A stretch of DNA of 37,671 bases from Methanosphaera sp. (GCF_016282985.1 NZ_JAEELZ010000059.1:1-37671), one strand, 5' to 3'; shown: positions 1-9,041, counted from the first letter of the stretch. Notes: a model not told the origin generated them from the sequence alone. A program made the numbers and translations.

Positions 1-116
1 AATAAATTATTACTTATTGTATAGTTAATAATTATTTGATAATAGTATTTAAATATTTTGATAAAAAGTATTACTTTTCACACTTTATTCATATGATTTC
101 TACAGAGCCTTAAAAT

Positions 117-150
117 AAAAAAAAAATTGTAGAATAACTATTTATTCTAC
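117..150 (-). terminator. Hairpin plus U-tract terminator of the Ig-repeat adhesin
   Basis: A perfect 9-bp stem (129-137 with 142-150, 4-nt loop) is followed on the minus strand by AA and a run of ten T (A10 at 117-126 on the plus strand). The last codons GTA GAA TAA form the 5' arm, so the stop codon lies inside the hairpin. It resembles a bacterial intrinsic terminator. Confidence 0.6.
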
Positions 151-3100
151 TTTTAAAATGCTGTTTGTTGTTGCATGATAATATCCACTGTTTTCTCCTG
201 CTTGGATTAATAAATCATACAATCCCTTATTTAAGTTTTCGGGTAACTTATATTCATAGTCTATTCTACCATCGCTTACATTCAGGTCTGTAATACTTTT
301 TCCACCAATTTTTATATTTACTTTGGTTGTTTTGTTAATCAGTCGATTTTCTTGGTCTAATATTTTTGCTTGAATTCTGATTGTTCCATTTCTTTTAGCA
401 GTTATGTTGCTTGTTTCAATGTGTTTGTAATTTCTGGTAATTATTAGGTCAACTGTTGTTGTGTTATGTATGTATCTTCTTGAATCTCCAACAATGATTG
501 TTAAGTTATATTTTCCGGAACCTATGTTATCTGATAACTGATAATTGAAGTCAATTTTTCCGTTTGTAATGTTTTCTTCAATAATTGTTTTGTTGTTGAT
601 CTTTATGGCTGTTTTGATAATTCCTGTTGCTATTTTGTTGGCATCCAGTACTTTTGCTTTAATGTTGATTACAGAGTATGCCGGAGCATTGATGTTATTT
701 GTCACTATGTTTAGAGGGCTTGCTTTAATTGTTAATTTTCCATCCCATCTTGAGGAGCTGTATATTCCGTTTTCTCCGTAAATGATTGTAATATTGTAAT
801 CTTTTGCTGAATAATCATTAATGTATGCGTATACTAAATGGCCATTTGTTACATTGAGGTTTTCTAATGTGACTTCATTTATTTTTATACAAGCTTTTGA
901 AGTACCTTTCACGTAATCTCTGGTAATTCGATCAAATATCCTTGCTTCTATTATAATTTTTTCTCCATTTTTGGATAGGATGTTTTGTGAAGTAATATAT
1001 GTGTTTCTTGAATTTAAGTTTAATGTGATTGTTTTTTCAGCTTGGTGGTAGTAGGGAGTTTCCTGGGATTTTATTGTAATGTTGTAGTAGTCATTTGTAT
1101 ATTTTTCATTTAATGTAAGTTTATACTCCATATAACCGTTGATGAATTTTCCTTGATATACTGTTTTATTGTTTATTTTAACTATTCCTGTTATGTTTTC
1201 ATGGATTGTTTCTTTGTTAAGGGTTAATGTGGCATTGAGGGTTATTGTCTCATATTTATTTGAACGTATTGTATTTGGTGCTGTAATGTAAGGGGAATCC
1301 TTTGTAACTGTTAACTTGATTGTTCTTGTTGCATTTTTGTAATATCTGCTTTGTGGAATTTCAATTGTGATGTTTGATGTTCCTTCAGGAGTTTTTTGAT
1401 CTAGGTTGTATTCATAATTCAGTTTGCCTGCAACAAATTCAAGTGTAATACTTTCATTTAATATTTTTATTGTGGCATTTGTGGTTAAATTGATTGGATT
1501 TCCATTGTAGTCATTTAATCCGGCATTTATTTGAATTAGTCTTCCTGGAGTAGTTTTGATTGTGTTGTTTGTTGTGATATATATTGTTTTACGATTCATT
1601 TGGAAGTTTATATTTGTTGAATTTTCTGAATTTCTATATAATCTTGTTCCAATGTACTCTGTTTTTAATAGATATTCTTTTTCTTCCATATCTTTCATGT
1701 CATATAATATGTTTGCCTGATTATTTTCAACGTTTACTGTAGCTATTAAGGTATCATTTATGTAAAATTTAATGATTCCCTCATTTATATCCGAATATCC
1801 TGTTGAATATACATAACTTGTAATGTTAAGTACGTTTTCGTTGTTGATGAAATTAGAAATTCTGGTGCTTGTGTTATATTTTTCCGGCGTTAGGTTAATG
1901 GATAAATTAGCATCATCATATTTATCTGAATTTTTATATTTTAATTCGATATTATACTCATTGTCTGCAGGATACTCTTCAGGTAAAGTTATCATGGTAT
2001 TGTTGCCCGTTACACTTGTGGTGGAAATTAATGTTCCATTAACATAGAGTTCAAGTTCTCCATCATCAACTGTGTTGTTGTATGAATACGTTCTTATGTT
2101 AAGTACAATGTTTCCTTCATCATTCAGGGTGTAATTTTTCAGTGATAATGAATTTGAGTATCTGATAATAGTTAAAATTGCATCTGCATGGCTGTTTTCA
2201 TATTTTTGACTTCCATAGTAAAGAACTTTTATGTTATGTTCTCCATATTCTATTGAATCGGGAATTAAATAGTTTTCTATAACTGTATTGTTGTTTAATA
2301 TTACTGTTTTGATACTTTCATCATCTAATAAAAATTCGATGATTCCATCATTTGTTTCATCAATGTGATTGTAGACATATGCTCTTAAATTAATTATTTG
2401 ATTTTTATGTGCCGTAATATTGTAGGTATATGTGGTAGTTGCAATTTCTTTGATATTTAATGTTGTTTGATAAAAGCTATCTGTATAAACATCACTATCA
2501 ACATATTCTATGTATACGGAATAATTTCCACTTAAATAATTATTGGTGTCAATAACAACATCTACATTTTCATCGGATACTTCAATTTGATCTACAAATA
2601 CTTCATCAACGTAAACATTTATCCTCCCATCATTTACTAATTTTTCACTATAGAAGGTTAATCTCTGATTTATTATGGAGGATTTATATGCAGATAAGTA
2701 TGGTAAATAAATATTCAAATTGGATTTTTCTACATATATCAATTTGTTGAGTAATGCATCTGAATAATATTCGTCTCCGATGTATTCTAATCTCAATACT
2801 TCTTCGTTATATTTTTTATCTAATGTGAATTCAACATCATAATCCTCTATTTCTATACTGGCAATCTTCCCTTTATCATCATACACATTTAATGTTCCGA
2901 AATCAAGATCTTCCTGATTTTTTCCCACAATGTTTAAGTTAACAACTATGCTGTTTTCGCTGTTGAAATGTATATTGATGTTTTTTATTTCACTTTCAAC
3001 CTTGTTGATTTTTAATGTTGAAGTTGTTTGGTTATTGGCATAATTTAGGCTTGCACTATAACTAACCAATAATTCATAAGTTCCAGGTACATAGCTGTCA

Positions 3101-3522
3101 GTTCTTAAAGAATAACTTGCTGCAGAATTAGACAGATTCTTTGCACCAACTAATCGTTCATTTATGTAAAAGGATAAAACACCTTCATCAACTTCTGGTG
3201 TAGTCACTACATTAATGTCTGCAACATTTCCATAATCACATTCAATGTTCTCCACGGTTAATGTTATGTCCTTAAGTTCGTTGTCTCCTTTGCTACGTTT
3301 CTTGTCATTTGTTTTAATGATATTTTTTGTCTTTGTTTTATCGACAATATTTTTCTCTTCAATTTTATCAATATTGGCCTCATTATTTGCATGTTTTTGT
3401 TCAAATGAATCTGTTTGGTTATTTTCATCTAAACTTGCTGCATTGGCTGAATTGCTGCCTATTATTAGCACTAATATTGCTAAAGCTAAGAGACAATACA
3501 TTATTTTGTTTGATTTTAACAA
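142..3522 (-). CDS. Adhesin-like secreted protein with ~11 Ig-like repeats
   Basis: Large secreted surface protein (1126 aa), probably an adhesin of the kind expanded in gut Methanobacteriales. A signal peptide covers residues 1-29 (hydrophobic core CLLALAILVLIIG, cleavage near SANA). A polar, charged linker follows to about residue 83. The rest is roughly eleven beta-sandwich repeats of 90-100 residues. About six N-terminal units share a pattern of a GxIxFYINDxxI strand and a late YxLxxxYxGSxxY strand. Five C-terminal units (from about residue 655) share IKINxxxI, NGxIxYxYxL and a YNxTI strand. Many NxT/NxS sequons are present. No C-terminal membrane helix or sorting signal is visible, so the mode of cell attachment is unclear. 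The start is TTG at 3522, with AGGAG at 3532-3536 nine bases upstream. The exact ligand cannot be predicted. Confidence is high for a repeat-containing secreted protein and low for a specific function. Confidence 0.85.
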   Translation of the reverse strand: MLKSNKIMYCLLALAILVLIIGSNSANAASLDENNQTDSFEQKHANNEANIDKIEEKNIVDKTKTKNIIKTNDKKRSKGDNELKDITLTVENIECDYGNVADINVVTTPEVDEGVLSFYINERLVGAKNLSNSAASYSLRTDSYVPGTYELLVSYSASLNYANNQTTSTLKINKVESEIKNINIHFNSENSIVVNLNIVGKNQEDLDFGTLNVYDDKGKIASIEIEDYDVEFTLDKKYNEEVLRLEYIGDEYYSDALLNKLIYVEKSNLNIYLPYLSAYKSSIINQRLTFYSEKLVNDGRINVYVDEVFVDQIEVSDENVDVVIDTNNYLSGNYSVYIEYVDSDVYTDSFYQTTLNIKEIATTTYTYNITAHKNQIINLRAYVYNHIDETNDGIIEFLLDDESIKTVILNNNTVIENYLIPDSIEYGEHNIKVLYYGSQKYENSHADAILTIIRYSNSLSLKNYTLNDEGNIVLNIRTYSYNNTVDDGELELYVNGTLISTTSVTGNNTMITLPEEYPADNEYNIELKYKNSDKYDDANLSINLTPEKYNTSTRISNFINNENVLNITSYVYSTGYSDINEGIIKFYINDTLIATVNVENNQANILYDMKDMEEKEYLLKTEYIGTRLYRNSENSTNINFQMNRKTIYITTNNTIKTTPGRLIQINAGLNDYNGNPINLTTNATIKILNESITLEFVAGKLNYEYNLDQKTPEGTSNITIEIPQSRYYKNATRTIKLTVTKDSPYITAPNTIRSNKYETITLNATLTLNKETIHENITGIVKINNKTVYQGKFINGYMEYKLTLNEKYTNDYYNITIKSQETPYYHQAEKTITLNLNSRNTYITSQNILSKNGEKIIIEARIFDRITRDYVKGTSKACIKINEVTLENLNVTNGHLVYAYINDYSAKDYNITIIYGENGIYSSSRWDGKLTIKASPLNIVTNNINAPAYSVINIKAKVLDANKIATGIIKTAIKINNKTIIEENITNGKIDFNYQLSDNIGSGKYNLTIIVGDSRRYIHNTTTVDLIITRNYKHIETSNITAKRNGTIRIQAKILDQENRLINKTTKVNIKIGGKSITDLNVSDGRIDYEYKLPENLNKGLYDLLIQAGENSGYYHATTNSILKVE

Positions 3523-3756
3523 TTTTTTTATCTCCTATCTTCTAGTTAAGAGGTAAATAATTATTTTAAAACGTTATAAATGAATTCTATTGGAATTTTT
3601 TTTTAATAATTTTTACCTCTCAAATATTGATATGTTTGAAGGTTAAAAGTTAGTCTAAAATTATATGGTAAGAATAAAATATTATAAAAAATATAATCTT
3701 TAATGTATAAAAAACATAAAAAATAAAAAAACATTATTTTAATAAGGATTGATATT

Positions 3757-4248
3757 ATGGAAATTAAAGAAAAAAGAATTCCAGAACAAAAAGTGGCATA
3801 TGTTCCACATACAGATAGTTTCAGTAAATTGCCCGAATTTATTGAAGAAGTTGGAGAATTAATTGCTGAAAATAATTTAGAAGCGGTGGGTTATCCTTAC
3901 GGATCCTATGATAATGATTTGGAAGAATATGCTGAGAATCATCAAATTTTTGAAGTTGGAATGCCTATCAAATCATTTGATATGGGTGGAAAACCTGCAG
4001 GTAGATTGGGAAAATTAGGTCTTAAGGAAGTAACAAGTCATACTGTTTTATCAGCTATACATAAAGGATCTCATAAAAATTTCAATGAATCAATAAAAGA
4101 AATGGTAAATTATGCTATAGAAAATCAATATGATATTGTTGGTCCAATTACAGAAATATATCTTCCAGCCGCTCCAGGAACTGCAGTTGAAGATACAAAA
4201 ACAGAGATTCAATTACCTGTAATTTATATGGGTCCAAAAAGAGATTAA
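3757..4248 (+). CDS. GyrI-like / effector-binding domain protein
   Basis: 163-residue cytoplasmic protein whose whole length resembles the GyrI-like (AraC-type effector-binding) small-molecule-binding fold. It opens with a strand of the type EIKEKRIPEQKVAYVPHTDS. It has the central YGSYDND segment, an FEVGMPIKSF strand and a C-terminal TEIQLPVIYM strand typical of the duplicated SHS2 architecture. There is no DNA-binding domain, so it is a stand-alone binder and not a transcription factor by itself. It is transcribed alone, divergently from the adhesin and convergently with aIF5A. The start ATG has AAGGA upstream. Family members bind diverse hydrophobic or cationic compounds; the ligand here is unknown. 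Confidence 0.7.
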   Translation: MEIKEKRIPEQKVAYVPHTDSFSKLPEFIEEVGELIAENNLEAVGYPYGSYDNDLEEYAENHQIFEVGMPIKSFDMGGKPAGRLGKLGLKEVTSHTVLSAIHKGSHKNFNESIKEMVNYAIENQYDIVGPITEIYLPAAPGTAVEDTKTEIQLPVIYMGPKRD

Positions 4249-4268
4249 ACCCCTTCCTATTTTTTTTT
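4249..4268 (+). terminator. C-tract/U-tract terminator after the GyrI-like gene
   Basis: Immediately after the TAA stop lies ACCCC (CCCC at 4250-4253), then TTCCTA, then nine T at 4260-4268. No hairpin is visible. The same C-run then T-run arrangement follows several other genes in the window. Confidence 0.5.
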
Positions 4269-4743
4269 AATAATTTATTAATAAGTTTTTCAAAAAAAGT
4301 TATGTAGTATAAATAGAACTTTCAAATCAAATTCTATTAATCATTAGCTATATTTTATAAGCTCAGGATTTATTTGTGTAGATTTAATTCCCTTGTTTTT
4401 AAGAAGAATAATTAAGTATTTAAAATATTAGGAAAAGTTTCAAAAATTCTTTTAAAAATAAAAAAATTTTGAAAGTTTATACTATATATCTTTTTAAAGT
4501 TTTGTAGAGCTTTTCTTAATTAAATTTTAAATACTATATCATTCTCATATAGCTAATTAACTAATTACTTATATGTTCTTCATTATATATAAATCGTTAC
4601 AATTTTTTTCATAATATATAGATAAATATTAATTATTTTAAAATCAGTTTAAAGAGTATTTTTTTAAATATTGGTGGTTAAAAATGTTTTTTTACAGTTA
4701 ATAATTTTAATAAAAAAAGAATTTAAGAATAAAGGTTAAGTAA
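4269..4743. repeat. AT-rich intergenic region with clustered inverted repeats
   Basis: This gap between two converging genes contains no credible gene. It holds several inverted repeats. ATTAGCTATAT (4343-4353) pairs with 4547-4557. AGTATTTAAAAT (4415-4426) pairs with 4524-4535, and GAAAAG (4432-4437) with CTTTTC (4510-4515). TTTCAAAA (4438-4445) pairs with 4467-4474. In addition TAGTATAAA and CTTTCAAA (4305-4313 and 4319-4326) match the reverse complement of 4468-4484. The pairs are mutually exclusive in part, so alternative foldings are possible. It may be an untranslated RNA structure, a decayed small element, or chance in AT-rich DNA. Confidence 0.4.
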
Positions 4744-5142
4744 TTAGTTACCACCTTTGGTTCTCATGATTTTCATGTTTCCCATTGCTTCGATGTATTC
4801 TACTTCTTTACCTTCAACAATTTCATCTTTTAAATCTTCAGGTATAGGTAAATCGATTGTTTCATAGGTTTCTAAGTCCATAAGTTGTACTTCTTCACCC
4901 ATTAAAGCAATAACTTGTCCTACTCTTTTATCAATAATAGGTACATCAACTTTTGCGTTAACTGGTTTTACAAGACTTCTTTTTTGGTTGTCGAATAAAC
5001 CTACTGCTTCAATACGTGCTTTTGCAGCTCCGTGTTTACCAGGTGATGATGTTGAAATACTGATAATTTTTGAAGCTTCTCCATCTAATACTAAGTATTT
5101 TCCTTGTTTTAATGTTTTAATTTCTACTACTTTAGTTGCCAT
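4744..5142 (-). CDS. eif5A: Translation factor aIF5A (hypusine-containing)
   Basis: Archaeal homologue of eIF5A/EF-P, which binds the ribosomal E site and relieves stalling at difficult peptide bonds. The 132-residue length is typical. An N-terminal SH3-like domain carries the modification loop [10 protein letters not shown], in which Lys36 is the expected (deoxy)hypusine site. A C-terminal OB-fold domain follows from about residue 70. The start ATG is preceded on its strand by GAGGG. It is monocistronic and divergent from dnaG across a 435-bp gap. Identification is secure from the loop motif and length. Confidence 0.97.
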   Translation of the reverse strand: MATKVVEIKTLKQGKYLVLDGEASKIISISTSSPGKHGAAKARIEAVGLFDNQKRSLVKPVNAKVDVPIIDKRVGQVIALMGEEVQLMDLETYETIDLPIPEDLKDEIVEGKEVEYIEAMGNMKIMRTKGGN

Positions 5143-5577
5143 TAATTTCCCTCAAAATATTTTTATTATATTGTAAATTTTATCCTATTTCATTTATAGG
5201 ACTGTCTTACTTAATTCTGATTAATAAGTAAAAATCATAAAAAAATAAATTGTATCTGTCATACAATTAGCTATGAAATAATTTATGTCTATTCTAATTA
5301 ATATATCTTTCTTTTTAAAATTTTTAGTCAATAATATATAATAGAACATGAATAAATAATAATTGTGTATGATATAACGAAGTGTTATAAAATATGCTTA
5401 TTAAATAATAATAATTTATATTAAAAAGTATGTTGAATTATATAAAAAAATAGGATTCAACGTATTTGATGTCATTTACGATATCATTAATTTATAATAA
5501 TAAAAAAATCAAATGTATTAAAGTTTTTTCATCTCTTCGCTTAAAAAATAGATTATATCTAAAAAAGGCGATTAAAT
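5143..5577. other. Intergenic region between aIF5A and dnaG
   Basis: The region has no gene and should contain the divergent promoters. Visible structures are an 8-bp hairpin (AATTGTAT 5248-5255 with ATACAATT 5261-5268, loop CTGTC) and a 7-bp inverted repeat GTTGAAT (5432-5438) / ATTCAAC (5455-5461). The latter flanks the TATA-like stretch TATATAAAAAAA, a plausible dnaG box A. None of this is proven functional. Confidence 0.3.
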
Positions 5578-6999
5578 ATGACTCATAAAAATGCGAAATA
5601 TCATGATGATGAAGAATATTATTATGTGTTTAAGGATGAAGTTACAACTACAAAATATTTAATACACTCTCAAATTAATGCAAAAGGTTTTGTAGAAAAA
5701 CCTGATGTTGTTGGTGCAATATTTGGACAAACAGAAGGTCTACTAAGCGATAGCCTTGATTTACGAGAATTACAAAAGACTGGTAGAATCGGCAGAATTA
5801 AAGTAGACATGACAAATAAATCAGGTAAAACCAAAGGTGAAGTAATAATTCCATCAAGTTTGGACAGAATAGAAACAACCATTCTTGCAGCATCATTGGA
5901 AACTATTAATAGAGTAGGTCCTTGTGAAGCAAGTTTAAGAGTTACTTCTATTGAAGATGTTCGTGCAGTCAAAAGGCGAACTATTGTAGAAAGAGCTAAA
6001 GAATTATATAAAAATATGATGGAAGAATTTACTCCTGAAAGTTCTAGGATGATAGATGAAGTTAAAGAATCTATTAAAGTACCTGAAATTATAGAATATG
6101 GTGAAGATAATTTACCTGCAGGTCCTAATACTCCTACATCTGATGCAATTCTCATAGTAGAGGGTAGATCTGATGTATTGAACCTACTTAAATACGGTAT
6201 TAAAAATACCATTGCTGTAGAAGGAGTTAATGTACCAAAAACCGTTGCAAAATTAACTAAAGAGAGAACTGTTACAGCATTCCTTGATGGTGATCGTGGA
6301 GGAGATTTAATACTTAAAGAATTACTCCAAATAGGAGATATTGATTATGTAACACGAGCACCTAGAGGTCAAGAAGTAGAATATCTTAACAAAGATCAAG
6401 TTATCTATGCATTAAAGAATAAAACTTCTGTTGATAAAATAACACAACATGCAAATTATAACCATAATCATCACAATTATCATAAAACTACTAGAAAAAA
6501 TGACAACAGACCTGATGTAACGGTCAAATATGAAAAAAAACTAGTGCCTGATGAAAATAAAGATGATGATAAATATTCTGAAGTAACAATAGAATTGAAA
6601 GAACAGCTTGAAAAAGAGATTAAACAATCTGAGCATGATAATTCCGTTCTTAAAAATGAAATTGTAGACGAAAAAGAAGCTGTTGTTGAAGAAGAAAAAA
6701 CAGAAGATAAACCTGTTAAAAAACAGAATAAATATTTAACTTTATTGGATGAAGTTAAAGGTACAAGTAAAGGTAACTTATACGATGAAGAATTCAATGT
6801 TCTTAATCAAGTTAAAGTTGAAAATCTTTATAATGAAATTAAAAACTCAGGAGACAATATAAAAACTGTTGTTTTTGATGGAATTATTAGCCAAAGATTG
6901 GTAGATCTGTCTAAAGAAAAGAATATTGAATGTTTAGTGGCAGTAAAAATGACTGAAGTTGTAAAAAAACCTGAAACCATTAAAATCATAACAAAATAA
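5578..6999 (+). CDS. dnaG: Archaeal DnaG-type primase / exosome subunit
   Basis: Archaeal DnaG (473 aa), which makes RNA primers in vitro and in archaea also associates with the RNA exosome. The central TOPRIM domain is clear. It has ILIVEGRSDV with the conserved Glu195, an AVEGVN turn, and the metal-binding FLDGDRGGD motif (Asp237, Asp239), followed by APRGQEVE. Residues 1-160 form the archaeal N-terminal domain. From about residue 290 there is a His/Asn-rich then strongly charged linker, and a small conserved C-terminal domain ends the protein. There is no bacterial zinc-binding domain or DnaB-interaction domain, as expected for archaea. The ATG follows a GGCGAT stretch. It is followed 50 bp later by xerA on the same strand, with a hairpin in between. 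Confidence 0.96.
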   Translation: MTHKNAKYHDDEEYYYVFKDEVTTTKYLIHSQINAKGFVEKPDVVGAIFGQTEGLLSDSLDLRELQKTGRIGRIKVDMTNKSGKTKGEVIIPSSLDRIETTILAASLETINRVGPCEASLRVTSIEDVRAVKRRTIVERAKELYKNMMEEFTPESSRMIDEVKESIKVPEIIEYGEDNLPAGPNTPTSDAILIVEGRSDVLNLLKYGIKNTIAVEGVNVPKTVAKLTKERTVTAFLDGDRGGDLILKELLQIGDIDYVTRAPRGQEVEYLNKDQVIYALKNKTSVDKITQHANYNHNHHNYHKTTRKNDNRPDVTVKYEKKLVPDENKDDDKYSEVTIELKEQLEKEIKQSEHDNSVLKNEIVDEKEAVVEEEKTEDKPVKKQNKYLTLLDEVKGTSKGNLYDEEFNVLNQVKVENLYNEIKNSGDNIKTVVFDGIISQRLVDLSKEKNIECLVAVKMTEVVKKPETIKIITK

Positions 7000-7000
7000 T

Positions 7001-7027
7001 TAAAGAAGTCTCATTTCTTTATTTTTT
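7001..7027 (+). terminator. Hairpin between dnaG and xerA
   Basis: A 7-bp stem TAAAGAA (7001-7007) / TTCTTTA (7015-7021) with a 7-nt loop begins one base after the dnaG stop and is followed by ATTTTTT-type sequence. It could end dnaG transcripts or attenuate read-through into xerA. Confidence 0.4.
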
Positions 7028-7049
7028 AAATTAATATGGAGGAAATTAT

Positions 7050-8003
7050 ATGTCTGAAGGATATCTTGATGAAATAGATTTTGAAGATCAAATTGAAGAT
7101 TACATTCTGGAAATGGATATACAAAGTTATTCCTCAAATACACTTAAGACATATTCTTCTATTCTCCATAGTTTTTATAACTATTTATTAACAGAAAAAA
7201 AGATTAAAGATGAAAAAGGATTATTACGTTCATTTAAACGATATTTACAACATTTAAAAAGAGATAATGAAGTATCACAAAATTATTTGTATCTTGTTGC
7301 AGTGGTAATTAAAAAATTTTTTTCATTTGCTGAACTATCTATTTCTAATGAAATTAAAGCACCAAAAAGAACAAAATCATTACCAAAATCATTGAATGAA
7401 CAGGAAGTTTATAATCTTATACATGCCAAAGATGATGAATATGATCCTGAAAAATCAAATCCTCAAAATATCTCAAGATTACGTAATAAATTAATTTTAA
7501 CTCTCTTATATTCTACTGGTTTAAGGGTTTCTGAATTGATTAAACTTAAAATAAAGACTATTGATTATGAAGAACGTACCATAAGGGTAAGAGGTAAAGG
7601 AGAAAAAGATAGGATTGTGATTTTTGACAATGCAACTCTTGATTTGATTGAAGAATATCTCGAAAAAAGAGGAGTTGAAAATGAATATTTATTTGTCAAT
7701 CAGAGAAACAATACTTTGACTTCAAGGTATGTTCAGTATATGATTAAAGAATATGCAGAAAAGGCAGGTATCAAAAGAAGGGTAACACCTCATATACTTA
7801 GACATTCTTTTGCAACTCATCTTCTAAAAAACGGTGTGGATATTAGAGCTATTCAACAATTGTTGGGGCATAGTAATTTAAGTACCACACAAATTTATAC
7901 AAGTGTTGATATGCATACGCTTAAAGATGTTTATGATGATGCTTGGTTAAGCAGAGAGCAGAACGTACGCAAAAACAATGAACTTGAAAGTTTCACAGAA
8001 TAA
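7050..8003 (+). CDS. xerA: Tyrosine recombinase, XerA-type
   Basis: Site-specific tyrosine recombinase (317 aa), probably the chromosome-dimer-resolution enzyme XerA. The N-terminal SAM-like core-binding domain spans about residues 10-105. The catalytic domain shows all signature residues: Arg159 in TGLRVSEL, the His248-x2-Arg251 box in [11 protein letters not shown], His274 in LLGHS and the nucleophile Tyr283 in QIYTSV. The size and gene context (beside dnaG, no phage genes) favour a housekeeping Xer over a mobile-element integrase. The ATG has GGAGG upstream. The C-terminal tail after the tyrosine is longer than in XerC/D and highly charged. A complete dif site was not found in the window. 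Confidence 0.92.
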   Translation: MSEGYLDEIDFEDQIEDYILEMDIQSYSSNTLKTYSSILHSFYNYLLTEKKIKDEKGLLRSFKRYLQHLKRDNEVSQNYLYLVAVVIKKFFSFAELSISNEIKAPKRTKSLPKSLNEQEVYNLIHAKDDEYDPEKSNPQNISRLRNKLILTLLYSTGLRVSELIKLKIKTIDYEERTIRVRGKGEKDRIVIFDNATLDLIEEYLEKRGVENEYLFVNQRNNTLTSRYVQYMIKEYAEKAGIKRRVTPHILRHSFATHLLKNGVDIRAIQQLLGHSNLSTTQIYTSVDMHTLKDVYDDAWLSREQNVRKNNELESFTE

Positions 8004-8031
8004 TCTACTTTTAGATTATCTTATCTATTTT
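8000..8031 (+). terminator. Hairpin overlapping the xerA stop codon
   Basis: A perfect 8-bp stem ATAATCTA (8000-8007) / TAGATTAT (8012-8019) with loop CTTT includes the TAA stop of xerA. Short T-runs follow at about 8027-8031, and a T9 tract lies at 8069-8077. Confidence 0.45.
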
Positions 8032-8068
8032 TAAATTTTTATTACAAATAATTTTAGAAAAATAGTTC

Positions 8069-8093
8069 TTTTTTTTTAAAAAAATGTGGGGGA
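8069..8093 (-). terminator. C-tract/U-tract terminator of the exchanger gene
   Basis: On the minus strand the TAA stop is followed by T, CCCCC (8088-8092), ACA and seven T (8078-8084). The adjacent T9 on the plus strand (8069-8077) could serve the converging xerA transcript, making this a shared bidirectional end. Confidence 0.45.
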
Positions 8094-9032
8094 TTAGTTT
8101 CTTAGTATTATATAAATCATATAAACTATGAATAATCCGACTAAAATCATACCATCCTTTTTGTTGAAATCATACTTATCATATGCTAATATGTACGTGA
8201 TGATGGTAATTACTATCATGATGACAGTATCGGTAAACATTATTCCTGTGGTTGTAATAGGACTAATTGTATCTGTTAAACCTAAAATAAAAAGTACATT
8301 GAATATGTTACTTCCTATAGCATTACCGATAGCTATGTCTGTTTTTTTATTATATGCTGCAGTTACACTAGTAATTAGTTCAGGTAAACTTGTACCTATG
8401 GAAACTATTGTTAGTCCAACAAGTGTTTCACTCATACCAATACTTAATGCAATATCTTTAGCAGATTCAACAACTAAGTTTCCACCAAGAATTATACCTG
8501 CAATACCAGCAACAATATAAACTACTATTCTTCCTGTTGTTAAATGAACAGTACCTACAGGCATATTGCTACTTTCTTTCTTAGATTTTAATATTAAGTA
8601 AGTAATGTATACAATTATTAATACAAGTAAAATTATCCCTTCAATTCTACTGATTTGGCTACCTGTAAAAATGAATAATAACAGGAGTAAACTACTTCCT
8701 AACAAAACAGGAAAGTCTTGTCGTAAAGATTCCTTTGTAATATTTATTTTATATATTATCGCCGTGACACCTATTACAGCTAAAAGATTGAAAATATTAC
8801 TTCCAATAACATTACTTACTGCAATAGCATTGCTACCTGTAAGTGCTGATGAAACGGAAACTGCTGCTTCAGGAGCACTAGTTCCAAAAGCCACAATGGT
8901 TAATCCAATAATCATTGCAGGTATCTTAAGTTTGGTAGCTAAATCACTTGCTCCATCAACAAAGAAGTCTGCCCCTTTGATAAGAAATACAAATCCAACC
9001 AACAATAAAATTATTGTCAAAATACTCATCAT
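8094..9032 (-). CDS. Na+/Ca2+ antiporter (CaCA family, YrbG-like)
   Basis: Integral membrane cation exchanger of about ten helices (312 aa). It shows the two inverted alpha repeats that form the ion-binding sites. The first runs through GLTIVAFGTSAPE and then SNVIGSNIFN; the second through GLTIVSIGTSLPE and GNAIGSNIFN. These GTSxPE and GSNIFN motifs define the Ca2+/cation antiporter superfamily and contain the Glu residues that coordinate the ion. The start is set at ATG 9032, preceded by AGGAT six bases upstream. A TTG at 9038 lies on top of that Shine-Dalgarno and is less likely. The upstream gene on the same strand ends at 9042, so the two are probably co-transcribed. The ion preferred (Na+ or H+ coupling) cannot be read from sequence. 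Confidence 0.92.
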   Translation of the reverse strand: MMSILTIILLLVGFVFLIKGADFFVDGASDLATKLKIPAMIIGLTIVAFGTSAPEAAVSVSSALTGSNAIAVSNVIGSNIFNLLAVIGVTAIIYKINITKESLRQDFPVLLGSSLLLLLFIFTGSQISRIEGIILLVLIIVYITYLILKSKKESSNMPVGTVHLTTGRIVVYIVAGIAGIILGGNLVVESAKDIALSIGMSETLVGLTIVSIGTSLPELITSVTAAYNKKTDIAIGNAIGSNIFNVLFILGLTDTISPITTTGIMFTDTVIMIVITIITYILAYDKYDFNKKDGMILVGLFIVYMIYIILRN

Positions 9033-9041
9033 TACCAAATC

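Noticed and set aside
5553-5563. TTATATCTAAA upstream of dnaG, resembling one arm of the archaeal dif site
   Set aside because: The opposite arm at the expected 6-bp spacing (5536-5546) does not match, and an 11-base AT-rich match is expected by chance in a window this size.
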